Positions 25,668 to 35,387 of a stretch of 64,000 bases of DNA are shown here, piece after piece. The position numbers were made by a program, and so were the translations under genes. Below the pieces are notes generated by a model. It searched no databases. It was not told where the DNA came from and saw nothing but the letters and a program-made list of their open reading frames with translations. Source of the stretch: Micrococcaceae bacterium Sec5.1. GTDB taxonomy: Bacteria > Actinomycetota > Actinomycetes > Actinomycetales > Micrococcaceae. The stretch is from the NCBI GenBank assembly GCA_039636795.1, contig CP143430.1, positions 310,001-374,000 of the forward strand, in the 5' to 3' direction. How positions within the stretch are numbered: position 1 is the stretch's first letter; every line of letters starts with the position of its first letter.

Positions 25668-26798
25668 CTAGTTCTTGAACCTCTGTGGACGGACGAAGTC
25701 CAGGCCGTCAAAGCCGCCCTTGCCCAGTGCCTCGCTGGCAGCAATCTGGCCGTAGCCGGAAGCCATCTTGAAGCCGGCTCCGGAGAAACCGGTGGCGGAG
25801 TAGATCCGGCCGGACTCAGTGAAGAAGCCCAGAAGGGGCTGCGAATCCGAGGTGAAGAGGTCCGGGAAGGCATCCGAGCGGACGATGCTGGGAACCAAGC
25901 CCGGGAAGAATTCGGTAATCGTCTCAGTGGTTTCTGCAATCTCCGCTTTGGTCAGCTCCCTGGGCACTGAGTCTGCAGCCGGGGTTGGTGCCCCGCGGCC
26001 ATCAAGCGTGGCTTTAACGGTGACGCCGTCCACCGCGGGCGCTCCATACATGGAGCGATCGCCGGAAATCCTGATGAAGATGGGGAACTTCTCCGGCGTG
26101 AACTGGGTTGCGTCGCGGGCGACGAACCAGCTCAGGAAAATCCTGCGGGTTTCCGTGTGTGCCTTCAGGTACTCGGGCATGAGCTGCTGGGACCACCCAC
26201 CGGATGCGATGATCACCCGTTCGAAGGTCCAGGACTGTTCGCCGGAGGTGACGACAACGCCGTCGTTGGTTTCGGTGATGCTGCTGACAGGAGTATTGCT
26301 GAGGACGGTTGCCCCGTTTGCCTGTGCCGCTGCAACCGCCGCGGTAACTGCCCGATCCGTGCGAAGTGCGCCGCCGAAGGGATCGTAAACGGCTACGTCA
26401 TCAGCCCGGAGGTTGTGCTGCGGGTAGCGTTCCGCCATTTCCTCACGAGTGAGGATTTGGTGCCTCGCTCCGTTGATCCGGGTAGTTTCCAGCAGCTTGG
26501 GAATGTAGGGTCCATCAACTGTGCCGATGGAGAGTCCGCCACACCGGGTGAGGATATCCTGTCCCGTTTCTGCTTCGAGCTCGGCCCAGAGATCCCGTGA
26601 GCGCTCCAGGATGGGGTAGTAGTCCGGCCTTCCCCTGTAAAGCATCCGGAACAGGCGGGTGTCACCACCTACCGCACTTCGGCCATGCCCGGGGGCGTGT
26701 GCTTCGATGCCGACCACGGAATCGGACAACCGTGAGGCCTGCCAGAGTGCCATGCTTCCGATGCTGCCCAGGCCGATGACGGCGAGTTTTCCATCCAT
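25668..26798 (-). CDS. FAD-dependent oxidoreductase, monomeric sarcosine oxidase-like (DAO fold)
   Basis: A 376-residue DAO-family enzyme. The dinucleotide motif GLGSIGSMALWQ starts at residue 9, followed by an MSOX-like region (AVGGDTRLFRMLY) and a C-terminal FAD-binding stretch (SATGFSGAGFKMASGYG). The position where MSOX carries its flavin-linking Cys reads DAFPDLFT, so FAD is probably non-covalent. Such enzymes oxidise secondary amines or N-methyl amino acids to an aldehyde, amine and H2O2. It is 3 bp downstream of the ABC ATPase stop, so it likely acts on the imported compound. Confidence 0.82.
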   Translation of the reverse strand: MDGKLAVIGLGSIGSMALWQASRLSDSVVGIEAHAPGHGRSAVGGDTRLFRMLYRGRPDYYPILERSRDLWAELEAETGQDILTRCGGLSIGTVDGPYIPKLLETTRINGARHQILTREEMAERYPQHNLRADDVAVYDPFGGALRTDRAVTAAVAAAQANGATVLSNTPVSSITETNDGVVVTSGEQSWTFERVIIASGGWSQQLMPEYLKAHTETRRIFLSWFVARDATQFTPEKFPIFIRISGDRSMYGAPAVDGVTVKATLDGRGAPTPAADSVPRELTKAEIAETTETITEFFPGLVPSIVRSDAFPDLFTSDSQPLLGFFTESGRIYSATGFSGAGFKMASGYGQIAASEALGKGGFDGLDFVRPQRFKN

Positions 26799-26801
26799 CG
26801 C

Positions 26802-27569
26802 TTAGAGCACCTGCTTCAGGAAGGCCTGGGTGCGTGCTTCTTTGGGGTTCTTCAGGATTTCCCGGGCGTCGCCGCGTTCCACCACGTAGCCCTCGTCCAT
26901 GAAGATCAGGGAATCGGCCACTTCGCGGGCAAAGCCCATCTCGTGGGTGACTACCACCATGGTCATGCCCCTTTTGGCGAGGTCCTGCATGACAGCCAGG
27001 ACTTCCCCTACCTTTTCGGGGTCAAGGGCACTGGTGGGTTCGTCGAACAGGATGATTTCCGGATCCATGGCCAAAGACCGGGCGATGGCCACGCGTTGCT
27101 GCTGCCCGCCGGAAAGTTCGGCCGGGTAGCGGTCGCCGAAAGCGCCGAGGCCCACGCTCGTCAGCAGTTCCTGGGCGCGCTTGGAGGATTCCTTCTTGTC
27201 GGCACCTTTGACGAGCACGGGGCCTGACATGACGTTCTCGCGGGCGGTCATGTTCGGGAACAGGTTGAACTGCTGGAAGACCATGCCTACCCGTGTACGT
27301 TGCTGGGCAAGCTTCTTGGGGGGCAGCGCGTGGTAAGCGTTGTCGGTCTCGTAGTAGCCGAAATCATCGCCGTTGACTTTCAGGATTCCGGAGTCCACGG
27401 TCTCCAGGCCGTTGATGCAGCGCAACAGGGTGGACTTGCCGGAACCGCTGGGTCCGATAATGCAGCAGATTTCACCGCTGGCAATATCGAGGTCGATATC
27501 GTGGAGAACGGTCTTGTGCCCAAAGGACTTACGAATTCGGCGGGCTTGGATCGTGCCGTCGTTGCTCAT
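26802..27569 (-). CDS. Polar amino acid ABC transporter, ATP-binding subunit
   Basis: A 255-residue ABC ATPase of the GlnQ/HisP family: Walker [11 protein letters not shown]-loop [10 protein letters not shown], signature LSGGQQQR, Walker [14 protein letters not shown] and H-loop VTHEMGFA. The ATG at 27569 overlaps the permease stop by 4 bp (ATGA), so expression is coupled. It energises import through the permease upstream. A longer open frame upstream is only a shadow of the permease gene. Confidence 0.93.
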   Translation of the reverse strand: MSNDGTIQARRIRKSFGHKTVLHDIDLDIASGEICCIIGPSGSGKSTLLRCINGLETVDSGILKVNGDDFGYYETDNAYHALPPKKLAQQRTRVGMVFQQFNLFPNMTARENVMSGPVLVKGADKKESSKRAQELLTSVGLGAFGDRYPAELSGGQQQRVAIARSLAMDPEIILFDEPTSALDPEKVGEVLAVMQDLAKRGMTMVVVTHEMGFAREVADSLIFMDEGYVVERGDAREILKNPKEARTQAFLKQVL

Positions 27570-28498
27570 CGTGCGATTCCTTCCGGCGCTGTCAGTTGGA
27601 CTTTCCTGGCCTTGCGGGGAACCCGGGCGGAGGTATGGGAGTATTTCTGTTCGAGCTTGGACTGCGGGTAGCTCAGCACCAACGTCATTACCAGGTACCA
27701 GAGGCTCGCGACGATCAGCAGCGGGATGGTCTCGTAGGTGCGTGCGTAGATGAGCTGGGCGCTCTGGAGAAGTTCCGCAACACCCAGGACGCTGACCAAG
27801 GATGTTTCCTTGAACATTCCGATGACCTGGTTGCCGGTAGCCGGAATGATCGAGGGCATGGCCTGGGGAATGATGATCTTGCGCATCTTCGTAGCGGCGC
27901 TCATTCCCAGGGAGTCCGCGGCTTCGATTTGTCCCTTGCCCACCGAGGAGAACCCGCCGCGGATGATTTCTGCCATGTATGCGGCTTCGTTCAACGTCAG
28001 GCCAACCAAGGCTGCGGTGATCGGGCCCATGAGTGCATTCGTGTCGATCGCGGTACCGATGTCGGTAAACGGGATCCCGATGGTCAGGTTCGGGTACAAG
28101 GCCGAAATGTTGAACCAGAAGATCAGCTGGACCAGCACCGGGGTACCGCGGAACAGGGTGATGAAAACGCCCGCTGTGGCCGCGATCGGTTTGACTTTCG
28201 AGGACCTCATGATGGCAATGACCAGGCCGAGGAGGGTGCCCAAGGCCATGCTGGCGACCGTAAGGAAGATGGTGAGCATCAGCCCGCGGAGGATCGATTC
28301 GTGGGTGAAGTACTTGGCCACGACGTCCCACTTGAAATTGGGGTTGGTGGAGACCGAGAAGAGGATGCCCGCGCCAAGCAGGATGGAAACCACCCAAGCG
28401 ACGTATTCAAAAGTACTTCTGCGACGAAGACGGGGCTTGAGTGCCGGATCGATTCCGTTCATTGTCGGTTTGCTTCCGTTACTGATGGTTTGCACCAT
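27566..28498 (-). CDS. Polar amino acid ABC transporter, permease subunit
   Basis: A 310-residue HisM/GlnP-type permease with an N-terminal cytoplasmic tail, about five to six membrane helices and the inner-loop EAA motif region ([24 protein letters not shown]). The ATG at 28498 has GGAGAGG 7 bp upstream; an in-frame start at 28540 would overlap the binding-protein gene. It follows that gene by 13 bp. As no second permease is present, it probably forms a homodimer. Confidence 0.92.
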   Translation of the reverse strand: MVQTISNGSKPTMNGIDPALKPRLRRRSTFEYVAWVVSILLGAGILFSVSTNPNFKWDVVAKYFTHESILRGLMLTIFLTVASMALGTLLGLVIAIMRSSKVKPIAATAGVFITLFRGTPVLVQLIFWFNISALYPNLTIGIPFTDIGTAIDTNALMGPITAALVGLTLNEAAYMAEIIRGGFSSVGKGQIEAADSLGMSAATKMRKIIIPQAMPSIIPATGNQVIGMFKETSLVSVLGVAELLQSAQLIYARTYETIPLLIVASLWYLVMTLVLSYPQSKLEQKYSHTSARVPRKARKVQLTAPEGIAR

Positions 28499-28511
28499 GG
28501 GAGCACCTCTC

Positions 28512-29435
28512 CTAGTTGAGTTTTGCGTCCGTGATGGCACCGGACTCGAGGCCCCAGTTGGCGAGGGACTTCTTGTATTCCGGGCTGTTCAGGACCGACT
28601 GGATGGCGGCCTGGAGGGCGGGAGTCAGGGCAGATCCCTTTTTGACGCCGATAGCGGTGAGGTCGCTGGAGCCAACGTTAACCTGCGGTGTCAGGATCGT
28701 GAAGGCTTTCGGCTGCTGCTTCTCGGCCCAGGCGAGGGAGGTTGTGTCGTAGAAGATACCGTCGATGCGCTTGGACGCCAGCTGGGTCAGGGCTTCCTGG
28801 ACGTTGGGCAGCGTCACGGCGTTGATCGCTGGCTGTCCCTTGGAGGTGCAGGTCTGCTCGTTAAGGGCCGGGAGCCGCTTGAGCTGGCCGGTAGAGCCCT
28901 GGGTGACGGCGATGTTCTTACCGCACAGCGTCTCGTTGGTGAGTTTCAGCGGGTTACCCGCGGCCACGGCCACCGAGTTGCCGGCCTTGAAGTAGTCGAT
29001 CATGTCCAGGACCTTCAACCGCTCATCGGTCTTTGACATGGTCGTGGCGGTGAAGTCGTAGCGGCCACCGTCAAGACCAGGGACGATCGTGTCGAACTTC
29101 GTGTCCTGGAACTTCAGCTTCAGGCCGAGCTTCTTGGCCACCAGGCGGGCGATGTCCGGGTTCAGGCCGATCGCCGTCGAGTTGTCCTCGGCAAGGAACG
29201 TCGTCGGCGGGTAGTGCAGGTCCATCGCGACCGTCAGCTCGCCCTTGTCCTTATAAGATGCCGGCAGGAGGCTCACGGCCTTTTCGTCGGGCTGGACGCC
29301 CTCGGAGATGTCAGTGGTGTTTGAAGTCTTGCTGTCTGGCGTATCGCTGCTGTTGGCTGTTCCGCCGCAGGCGCTCAGTGCGAGTAGTACGGCAAGTCCT
29401 GCAGCTGCAGTCTGGGCCTTGGTTCGAATCTTCAT
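28512..29435 (-). CDS. ABC transporter substrate-binding lipoprotein (family 3)
   Basis: A 307-residue protein with signal peptide and lipobox LSAC (Cys23). The mature part is a family-3 solute-binding fold: GELTVAMDLHYPPTTFLAED, then GLNPDIARLVAKKLGLKL and YDFTATTMSKTDERLKVLDM. This family binds polar amino acids or related amines such as opines and quaternary amines. It is the first gene of the operon, with two GntR-type elements in its promoter region. Substrate cannot be assigned. Confidence 0.9.
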   Translation of the reverse strand: MKIRTKAQTAAAGLAVLLALSACGGTANSSDTPDSKTSNTTDISEGVQPDEKAVSLLPASYKDKGELTVAMDLHYPPTTFLAEDNSTAIGLNPDIARLVAKKLGLKLKFQDTKFDTIVPGLDGGRYDFTATTMSKTDERLKVLDMIDYFKAGNSVAVAAGNPLKLTNETLCGKNIAVTQGSTGQLKRLPALNEQTCTSKGQPAINAVTLPNVQEALTQLASKRIDGIFYDTTSLAWAEKQQPKAFTILTPQVNVGSSDLTAIGVKKGSALTPALQAAIQSVLNSPEYKKSLANWGLESGAITDAKLN

Positions 29436-29542
29436 GGTGCTTCCCTTCGAGGGAGTTGGTCACGGGGGAGGGAGAAGTTCTAGGTTGTAATGTGATCCGG
29501 ATCTCTCCGTCATCTACTGCAATGCAACCCCCTCAACAGTAG

Positions 29543-29554
29543 ATTGTCAACAAT
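29543..29554 (-). promoter_or_regulatory. GntR-type operator/promoter element, copy 4
   Basis: ATTGTTGACAAT on the minus strand, 108 bp upstream of the binding-protein gene and oriented towards it. Immediately downstream it shares CTAC-GTT with copy 3. Confidence 0.7.
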
Positions 29555-29615
29555 TGACAGAAACTTTTTTCAGTTAGGTCCTTGGTTGAGAATCGTTCTA
29601 AATACCGCCTAGAAA

Positions 29616-29625
29616 CTGTTGACAA
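29616..29625 (+). promoter_or_regulatory. GntR-type operator/promoter element, copy 5
   Basis: CTGTTGACAA, one mismatch from the consensus, oriented towards the HAD gene. TTGACA followed 18 bp later by TAGAGT makes a plausible -35/-10 pair. It sits 62 bp from copy 4 in the divergent promoter region. Confidence 0.65.
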
Positions 29626-29695
29626 TTTACAATTTGCCCCCCTAGAGTCGAATCACAAGCCTCCCCTTCCATCTCCCTAAAAGAACGGAAACCCC

Positions 29696-30370
29696 ATGGC
29701 AGAGACCAACTTCCGGCCGAAGTACATCTCCTTCGATGTCTACGGCACGCTGATCAACTTCGACATCGATCCCACAACCCGGCGGCTGCTTGATGGACGT
29801 ATCTCCGAAGAGCAGTGGCCTACGTTCAAGAAGCAGTTCCGTGGCTACCGCTTCGACGAGGTCCTGGGCGACTACAAGCCGTATGAGGCGATCCTTCAGG
29901 ATTCCTTTGACCGCGTGTGCAAGCGCTGGGGCATTGGGCCCACCGAAGGTGCCGGCGCAGCGTTCGCTGAGGCTGTCCGCGGCTGGGTTGCCCACGAGGA
30001 CGTGCCGGCCCCGCTGAAGCTCATGGGCGATAACTACCAGCTTGTGGCTCTGTCCAACGCCGACACCAGCTTCCTGGACATCAGTATTCCCAAGCTCGGT
30101 GCAGAGTGGCACGCCGTGTTCACCGCTGAGCAGGCCCAGGCCTACAAGCCGCGCTACCAGGCTTTTGAGTACATGCTCGATACCCTGAACGCCAAGCCGG
30201 AGGACTTCCTGCACGTCTCCTCGCACACCCGGTACGACATGCACCCGATGCACGACATGGGCTTCCGCAACCTCTGGATGCTGGACCGCGGCTATGACCC
30301 CATTGGCCAGGGCTACGACCTCAACACTGTTACGTCCTTGGACGAGCTCAACAAGCACCTCGGTCTCTAA
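29696..30370 (+). CDS. HAD-family type II haloacid dehalogenase-like hydrolase
   Basis: A 224-residue protein. Motif I FDVYGTLINF holds the nucleophile Asp near residue 14, motif II is LSNAD, and the lysine motif III is YKPR. The motif IV region reads VSSHTRYDM, close to HTRYD-type variants found in haloacid dehalogenase-like proteins linked to amine catabolic genes. It is the first gene of a six-gene plus-strand operon. It may remove phosphate or halide, or be a repair or house-cleaning enzyme for the pathway; nothing decides the substrate. Confidence 0.8.
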   Translation: MAETNFRPKYISFDVYGTLINFDIDPTTRRLLDGRISEEQWPTFKKQFRGYRFDEVLGDYKPYEAILQDSFDRVCKRWGIGPTEGAGAAFAEAVRGWVAHEDVPAPLKLMGDNYQLVALSNADTSFLDISIPKLGAEWHAVFTAEQAQAYKPRYQAFEYMLDTLNAKPEDFLHVSSHTRYDMHPMHDMGFRNLWMLDRGYDPIGQGYDLNTVTSLDELNKHLGL

Positions 30371-30397
30371 ACAGACTTCCAGGCGAAAGGTCATACC

Positions 30398-31675
30398 GTG
30401 AAACTTGTTCCCTACTGGCTCGATACTGCAGAGCCTTCCGGCGATTACCGTCGCACTCCGGTCCCGGAAAACGTTGATGTTGCGATTATCGGTGCCGGTT
30501 TTACCGGGCTGTCAGCAGCCCTTGAATTCGCCAAGCAGGGCGCCAGCGTGGCCGTTTTCGAACGCCACACCGTTGGCTGGGGTGCTTCGGGCCGTAACGG
30601 GGGAATGGCTACGACCGGTTTGGCCATTGGCTTCAGCACGGCAGTCAAGCGCTACGGGGCTCCGCGTGCGGTTGAGATGTTCCGCGAATACAACGACGCG
30701 ATCGAAACCATCGAGAAACTGGTGCACGACAACGGCATCGACTGCGACTTCAAGCGCTTCGGCAAGCTCTCCCTAGCGTTCCACAAGTCCCACTACGACG
30801 GCTTCCTGAAGTCCCAGGAACTGCTCGCCAACCTGGTCGACCACCACGTAAAGGTCATCCCCAAGTCCGAGATCCACAGCGAAATCGGCACGGACTTCTA
30901 CCAGGGTGCCATGATGGATCCGCTGGGTGCCGGGCTCCACGTAGGGAAGTTCGTGCACGGCCTGGCGAAGGTGGCAATCGACAACGGCGCGGCCATCTGC
31001 GAGAACGCATCCGTCACCGAACTGAACAAGGTCTCCGGGACAGTGCACGATGTGCACACCACCCGTGGAATTACCCGGGCCAAGCAGGTCCTGGTCGCCA
31101 CCAGCGGCTACACCGGCAACGTCACCCCGTGGCTGCAGCGTCGCGTGATCCCGGTGGGCAGCTTCATCATCTGCACGGAGCCTCTATCTGAAGAGGTAGT
31201 GAACCGTATCCTGCCCAACAGGCGCCAGGCCTCTGACAGCAAGATGCTGACCTACTACTTCCGGATCACGCCGGACAACAGGCTGCTGTTTGGTGGTAGG
31301 GCCCGATTCGCTTTGTCCAGCCCGGACTCGGACGTCAAGAGCGCCGAAATCCTGCACAAGGCCATGACTGAGCTCTTCCCGTACCTCTCCAAGGCCAAGG
31401 TGGACTACATCTGGGGTGGCCTGGTGGATCTCTCCATGGACCAGATGGTCCATGCCGGCCAGCATGACGGCCTCTTCTACTCCCTCTGCTACAGCGGCCA
31501 TGGTGTTCAGATGGCGGCCCACATGGGTAAGCGGATGGCCCACTACATGGCTGGCGACAAGTCGGCAAATGTGTGGGAAGACCTGAAGAACCCGCCGGTG
31601 CCCGGCCACTTCGGCCCGCCATGGTTCCTGCCGTTCATTGGCGGAGCCGCGAAGATCATCGACCGTATCAAGTAG
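30398..31675 (+). CDS. FAD-dependent oxidoreductase, gamma-glutamylputrescine oxidase-like (PuuB group)
   Basis: A 425-residue DAO-fold enzyme. The N-terminal NAD/FAD motif IIGAGFTGLSAALEFAKQG is followed by WGASGRNGGMATTGLA, characteristic of PuuB-type amine oxidases, and a C-terminal FAD segment (CYSGHGVQMAAHMGKRMA). These enzymes oxidise an amine to an aldehyde with release of ammonia and peroxide. No PuuA-type glutamyl ligase is present, so the amine may be oxidised directly. It is 27 bp downstream of the HAD gene and is followed by an aldehyde dehydrogenase, its natural partner. Confidence 0.85.
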   Translation: MKLVPYWLDTAEPSGDYRRTPVPENVDVAIIGAGFTGLSAALEFAKQGASVAVFERHTVGWGASGRNGGMATTGLAIGFSTAVKRYGAPRAVEMFREYNDAIETIEKLVHDNGIDCDFKRFGKLSLAFHKSHYDGFLKSQELLANLVDHHVKVIPKSEIHSEIGTDFYQGAMMDPLGAGLHVGKFVHGLAKVAIDNGAAICENASVTELNKVSGTVHDVHTTRGITRAKQVLVATSGYTGNVTPWLQRRVIPVGSFIICTEPLSEEVVNRILPNRRQASDSKMLTYYFRITPDNRLLFGGRARFALSSPDSDVKSAEILHKAMTELFPYLSKAKVDYIWGGLVDLSMDQMVHAGQHDGLFYSLCYSGHGVQMAAHMGKRMAHYMAGDKSANVWEDLKNPPVPGHFGPPWFLPFIGGAAKIIDRIK

Positions 31676-31708
31676 ACATTCCGCTAGCCAGGCAAGGTAA
31701 AGGTTCCC

Positions 31709-33259
31709 ATGAGTTCATCAACAACCGTCACTGGAGCGCGCCCAAAAACAGCTGAGGAAACGGCCTACAGGCGGGCAAGCGTTGCGGCGCTTCCCGGTGG
31801 TGCGTTCCTCGAAGGCCTGTGGGAGACCGCTGACAGGATCCTGGAAGTCCGGGACCCTGAAGACGGCCTGCTGCTGGGCACTGTGTGTTCTTCAACCCCG
31901 CAGGATGTCCGTCGGGCGGTTGCCCATATTCACCGCCACCTCCTGGATGATGAATGGCCTCTGCGGGAACGCCGAGAGGCCTTGGAAAGGGCCGCGGTGC
32001 TCGTGGCTGAGCAGTCGGTCCGCTTCTCGGAGATTATTGCCGCGGAGAGCAGCAAGACCATCAACGAGGCCGAGCGTGAAGTGCGCCGGTGCATCGAGAC
32101 GTTGCGGCTTTCGGCGGCAGCGTCGAGTGAACTCGTGGGGGAGACTCTCGGCTTTGAGGACAGCATGGCCGGAGCCAACAAGATCGGCTGGTACAGCCGG
32201 AAACCCGTTGGCATCATCGCCGCCATCACGCCCTTCAACGATCCGCTGAACCTCGTGGCACACAAGCTGGGCCCGGCGCTGATCGGAGGCAACGGCGTCG
32301 TGCTTAAACCCTCAGGCCGCACACCGCTGACCGGGCTGGCTTTTGTCCAGCTGTTGCTTGAGGCCGGTGTTCCGACTGGTCGCATTGCCGCGATCGTGTC
32401 CGGACCGGGGGTGTCCGAAGCGATCGTGACCGACCCCCAGGTGGACCTCATCTCCTTCACCGGCGGGCCAGCGACGGCGGACCGGATTGCTGCCGCTGCT
32501 GGCGCCAAGAAGATCCTTTCGGAGCTGGGCGGCAACAACGCTACGATCGTCTGCGCCGACGCCGAACCGGCAACCGCTGCTGAGGCGATCGTCGCCGGGG
32601 CGTTCGGTGTGGCCGGCCAGAATTGCCTGTCCGTCCAGCGCGTTTACGTCCACATTTCGCTGTTCGACGAAGTCGTTGAAAAGGTACTCACGGGGACCCG
32701 CGCGATCCGCGTCGGAGCAAAGATGGACCGCAGCACCGACGTCGGTCCGCTCATCACCGAAGCGGAGGCCCGCCGGGTGGAGGCCTGGGTGGAGGAAGCC
32801 AAAGCGGCGGGCGCCACCGTTCGTGTGGGCGGTCAGCGCCACGGCGCCTTCTACCAACCAACCGTGCTCACCGATGTGCCGGCAGACGCCCGCGTCATCG
32901 TTGAAGAAGTGTTTGGCCCCGTGGTCAGCATCATGCCCTTCATCCAGATCTCTGACGCCATCCACGCGGCGAATGCCTCCGAATACGGGCTCCAGGCCGG
33001 TGTCTTCACCGAATCCATTGACCTGGCCCTGACGATCGCGGACAAGCTGCACGTGGGGGCTGTGGTCATCAACGAGACCAGCGATGTCCGGATCGACTCC
33101 ATGCCCTTTGGCGGGTTCAAGAAGTCCGGCGTGGGCCGTGAAGGCGTCAAGCACGCCGTCCGCGAAATGACCGAGCCCAAGAGCACCATTATCAAACTGG
33201 CGGAGCCCGCCACCCGCTGGCAGCAGCTGACGGGCACCTCAGAACGGAACGCATCATGA
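31709..33259 (+). CDS. NAD(P)-dependent aldehyde dehydrogenase
   Basis: A 516-residue ALDH with E272 (SELGGNN) and nucleophile C306 (GQNCLSVQRV), 34 residues apart, and AAITPFNDPLNLVAHKLGPAL for nucleotide binding. The variation in the NAD motif (PFNDP rather than PWNFP) is that of the methylmalonate semialdehyde/lactaldehyde-like side of the family. It probably oxidises the aldehyde made by the preceding oxidase. Its stop overlaps the next gene's start by 4 bp (ATGA). Confidence 0.88.
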   Translation: MSSSTTVTGARPKTAEETAYRRASVAALPGGAFLEGLWETADRILEVRDPEDGLLLGTVCSSTPQDVRRAVAHIHRHLLDDEWPLRERREALERAAVLVAEQSVRFSEIIAAESSKTINEAEREVRRCIETLRLSAAASSELVGETLGFEDSMAGANKIGWYSRKPVGIIAAITPFNDPLNLVAHKLGPALIGGNGVVLKPSGRTPLTGLAFVQLLLEAGVPTGRIAAIVSGPGVSEAIVTDPQVDLISFTGGPATADRIAAAAGAKKILSELGGNNATIVCADAEPATAAEAIVAGAFGVAGQNCLSVQRVYVHISLFDEVVEKVLTGTRAIRVGAKMDRSTDVGPLITEAEARRVEAWVEEAKAAGATVRVGGQRHGAFYQPTVLTDVPADARVIVEEVFGPVVSIMPFIQISDAIHAANASEYGLQAGVFTESIDLALTIADKLHVGAVVINETSDVRIDSMPFGGFKKSGVGREGVKHAVREMTEPKSTIIKLAEPATRWQQLTGTSERNAS

Positions 33260-34374
33260 CTACCCACAAAATCGCGGTCATCGCCGGCGACGGTATCGGC
33301 AAGGAAGTGGTCCCCGCGGCCATCGAAACCCTGGAACGAATCGCTGAAATCCACTCCATCAACCTGAAGTTCACGCACTTCGACTGGGGATCTGACTACT
33401 ACGCCCAGCACGGACGCATGATGCCGGTGGACGGCCTGGAGCAGCTGGCGCAGCATGACGCCATTTTCCTGGGTGCCGTGGGCTCCCCGGAGGTGTCCGA
33501 TGCTGAATCGCTGTGGGGGTTGTTGATTCCCATCCGCCGCGAATTCCAGCAGTACATCAACCTGCGTCCGGTAAAAACGCTCGACGGCGTGAAGTCGCCG
33601 CTGGCGAACAAGGAACCGATCGATATCCTCATCGTGCGTGAAAACAACGAAGGGGAATACTCGGAGGTCGGCGGACGCATGTACCGCGGGCTGCCCCACG
33701 AAACCGCGGTCCAGGAAACCATCTTCACCCGCCTGGGAGTATCACGGGCCGCGCACTACGCCGCCTCGCTCGCGTCCTCCCGCAGGGGCCACCTCACCTC
33801 GGCCACCAAGAGCAACGGCATCATCCACACCATGCCTTTCTGGGACGAGGTCGTGGAAGAAACCACCCGCCTCTACCCTGACGTGACGCTCACCAGCGAA
33901 CTGGTGGACGCCTTGGCTGCGCACCTGGTCCTCAAACCCTGGACCCTGGACGTCATTGTCGCCTCGAACCTGCTGGGCGACATCCTCTCGGACCTGGGCA
34001 GCTCCGTCACCGGCTCCATCGGTGTGGCTCCCAGCGCGAACCTGAACCCCGAAGGCGATTTCCCGTCTCTCTTTGAGCCCGTGCATGGCTCTGCTCCGGA
34101 CATCGCAGGCAAGGGACTGGCCAATCCGGTGGGCCAGATGTGGTCGGGTGCGATGATGCTGCAGCACCTAGGCCACCCGGAGGCTGCTGAACACCTGCAG
34201 CTGGCCTTCGAGTCCGCACTGCGCGAGGGCCTCGGGACCCGCGACGTAGGAGGCCCTTCGTCGACGTCGGAGTTCACTGCCGCTGTTATGGCCGCGATCG
34301 ATGTCATTGATGTCGTGGGCTCAATCCTGGACGGCACGGCAGCCAAGTCTGCGGGAGCACCGGCGTCGTCATGA
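33256..34374 (+). CDS. Isocitrate/isopropylmalate dehydrogenase family enzyme, tartrate/D-malate dehydrogenase type
   Basis: A 372-residue beta-decarboxylating dehydrogenase: AVIAGDGIGKEVVPAA at the N-terminus, the substrate loop REFQQYINLRPVK, VRENNEGEYSEVGGR, and ASNLLGDILSDLGSSVTGSIG plus EPVHGSAPDIAGKG. The NNEGEYS and lack of the leucine-pathway insert fit tartrate/D-malate dehydrogenases. It likely converts a 2-hydroxy diacid to a keto acid and CO2. It is fused by 4-bp overlaps to both neighbours, so the stoichiometry is tightly coupled. Confidence 0.85.
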   Translation: MTTHKIAVIAGDGIGKEVVPAAIETLERIAEIHSINLKFTHFDWGSDYYAQHGRMMPVDGLEQLAQHDAIFLGAVGSPEVSDAESLWGLLIPIRREFQQYINLRPVKTLDGVKSPLANKEPIDILIVRENNEGEYSEVGGRMYRGLPHETAVQETIFTRLGVSRAAHYAASLASSRRGHLTSATKSNGIIHTMPFWDEVVEETTRLYPDVTLTSELVDALAAHLVLKPWTLDVIVASNLLGDILSDLGSSVTGSIGVAPSANLNPEGDFPSLFEPVHGSAPDIAGKGLANPVGQMWSGAMMLQHLGHPEAAEHLQLAFESALREGLGTRDVGGPSSTSEFTAAVMAAIDVIDVVGSILDGTAAKSAGAPASS

Positions 34375-35354
34375 CGGTTTCCGATGAACGCAAGAGGCCT
34401 GTTGTCGCGGCACTATACCGGGAGGCTTTACCGCCCCGGTTGGAGGAGATCGAAGCCCTGGCCGAGGTCCGACTGACCAAGGCCGATGGACTGGCTGAAG
34501 CGATGGACGGTGCCGATGTCCTGTACCAGTGGCATTCGTTTTCCCCTGCCTTGCGGGAGAACTGGGACGCGGCGTCGTCTCTGAAATGGGTCCATGTAAC
34601 GGCAGCGGGCGTTAGCCAGCTCCTGTTCGACCAGCTCATCCAGAGCGATGTGGTCTACACGAACTCCCGCGGAGTGCTGAGCCGTGCAATTGCCGAATTC
34701 GCGCTGGGCTTCGTCCTGGATATTGCGAAAGACTCGCAGGGCTCGTTCAAGCTTCAACAGCAGCAGCGCTGGCAGCACAGGGTCACCCGTAAGATCCAGG
34801 GCCAACGCGCTTTGGTGGTGGGCACTGGTTCCATCGGGCGGGAAATCGCGTCCCTGTTCCGTGCCGTGGGTCTGCAGGTCAGCGGTGCCGGACGAAGCAG
34901 CCGTCCAGGGGATGAATTGTTCGACCACATCCATTCTTCCCGGGACCTGGCCGGGATCGTCGGCGACGTCGACTACCTGGTGCTGGCGGCGCCACTGACC
35001 AAGGACACCAAGGGCCTTGTGGACGCTGACGTACTTTCCGCCATGAAATCCACGGCACACCTCATCAATGTGGGCCGTGGGGAGCTGGTACGGACGGACG
35101 CGCTGATGGATGCGCTGACCTCCGGATCCATTGCCGGGGCCGCACTGGACGTGGTCCATCCCGAGCCGCTGCCCGCGGGACATCCTCTGTGGAGCATGGA
35201 GAACGTCATCATCACACCCCACATGAGCGGTGACACTGAGGACTACCTCGACGATCTGGGGCAATTGTTCGTGGACAACCTGCGACGGTTCAGCCAGGGC
35301 GAACCCCTGCAGAACATCGTGGACAAAACTCTTGGGTTCGTCCCGGTCTCCTGA
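34371..35354 (+). CDS. D-2-hydroxyacid dehydrogenase (NAD-dependent)
   Basis: A 327-residue enzyme with the substrate domain first, then a Rossmann motif (LVVGTGSIGREIASLF) near residue 145, the catalytic Arg in INVGRGELV, the Glu in DVVHPEPLP and His in ITPHMSG. It interconverts a 2-oxo acid and D-2-hydroxy acid. It starts with an overlap (ATGA) and ends 33 bp before the alcohol dehydrogenase. The substrate may be a pathway intermediate such as glyoxylate or hydroxypyruvate, but this is unproven. Confidence 0.87.
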   Translation: MTVSDERKRPVVAALYREALPPRLEEIEALAEVRLTKADGLAEAMDGADVLYQWHSFSPALRENWDAASSLKWVHVTAAGVSQLLFDQLIQSDVVYTNSRGVLSRAIAEFALGFVLDIAKDSQGSFKLQQQQRWQHRVTRKIQGQRALVVGTGSIGREIASLFRAVGLQVSGAGRSSRPGDELFDHIHSSRDLAGIVGDVDYLVLAAPLTKDTKGLVDADVLSAMKSTAHLINVGRGELVRTDALMDALTSGSIAGAALDVVHPEPLPAGHPLWSMENVIITPHMSGDTEDYLDDLGQLFVDNLRRFSQGEPLQNIVDKTLGFVPVS

Positions 35355-35387
35355 TCCTGTTTCCTGTTTCCCGAAAGAAGAAATGCC

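Noticed and set aside
25589..25939. N-terminal extension of the aminotransferase frame
   Set aside because: It is antisense to the FAD oxidoreductase gene, contains low-complexity residues, and crosses a terminator and an operator.
27570..28397. Upstream extension of the ABC ATPase frame
   Set aside because: Lies inside the permease gene on the same strand; a start at the ATGA overlap explains the ATPase fully.
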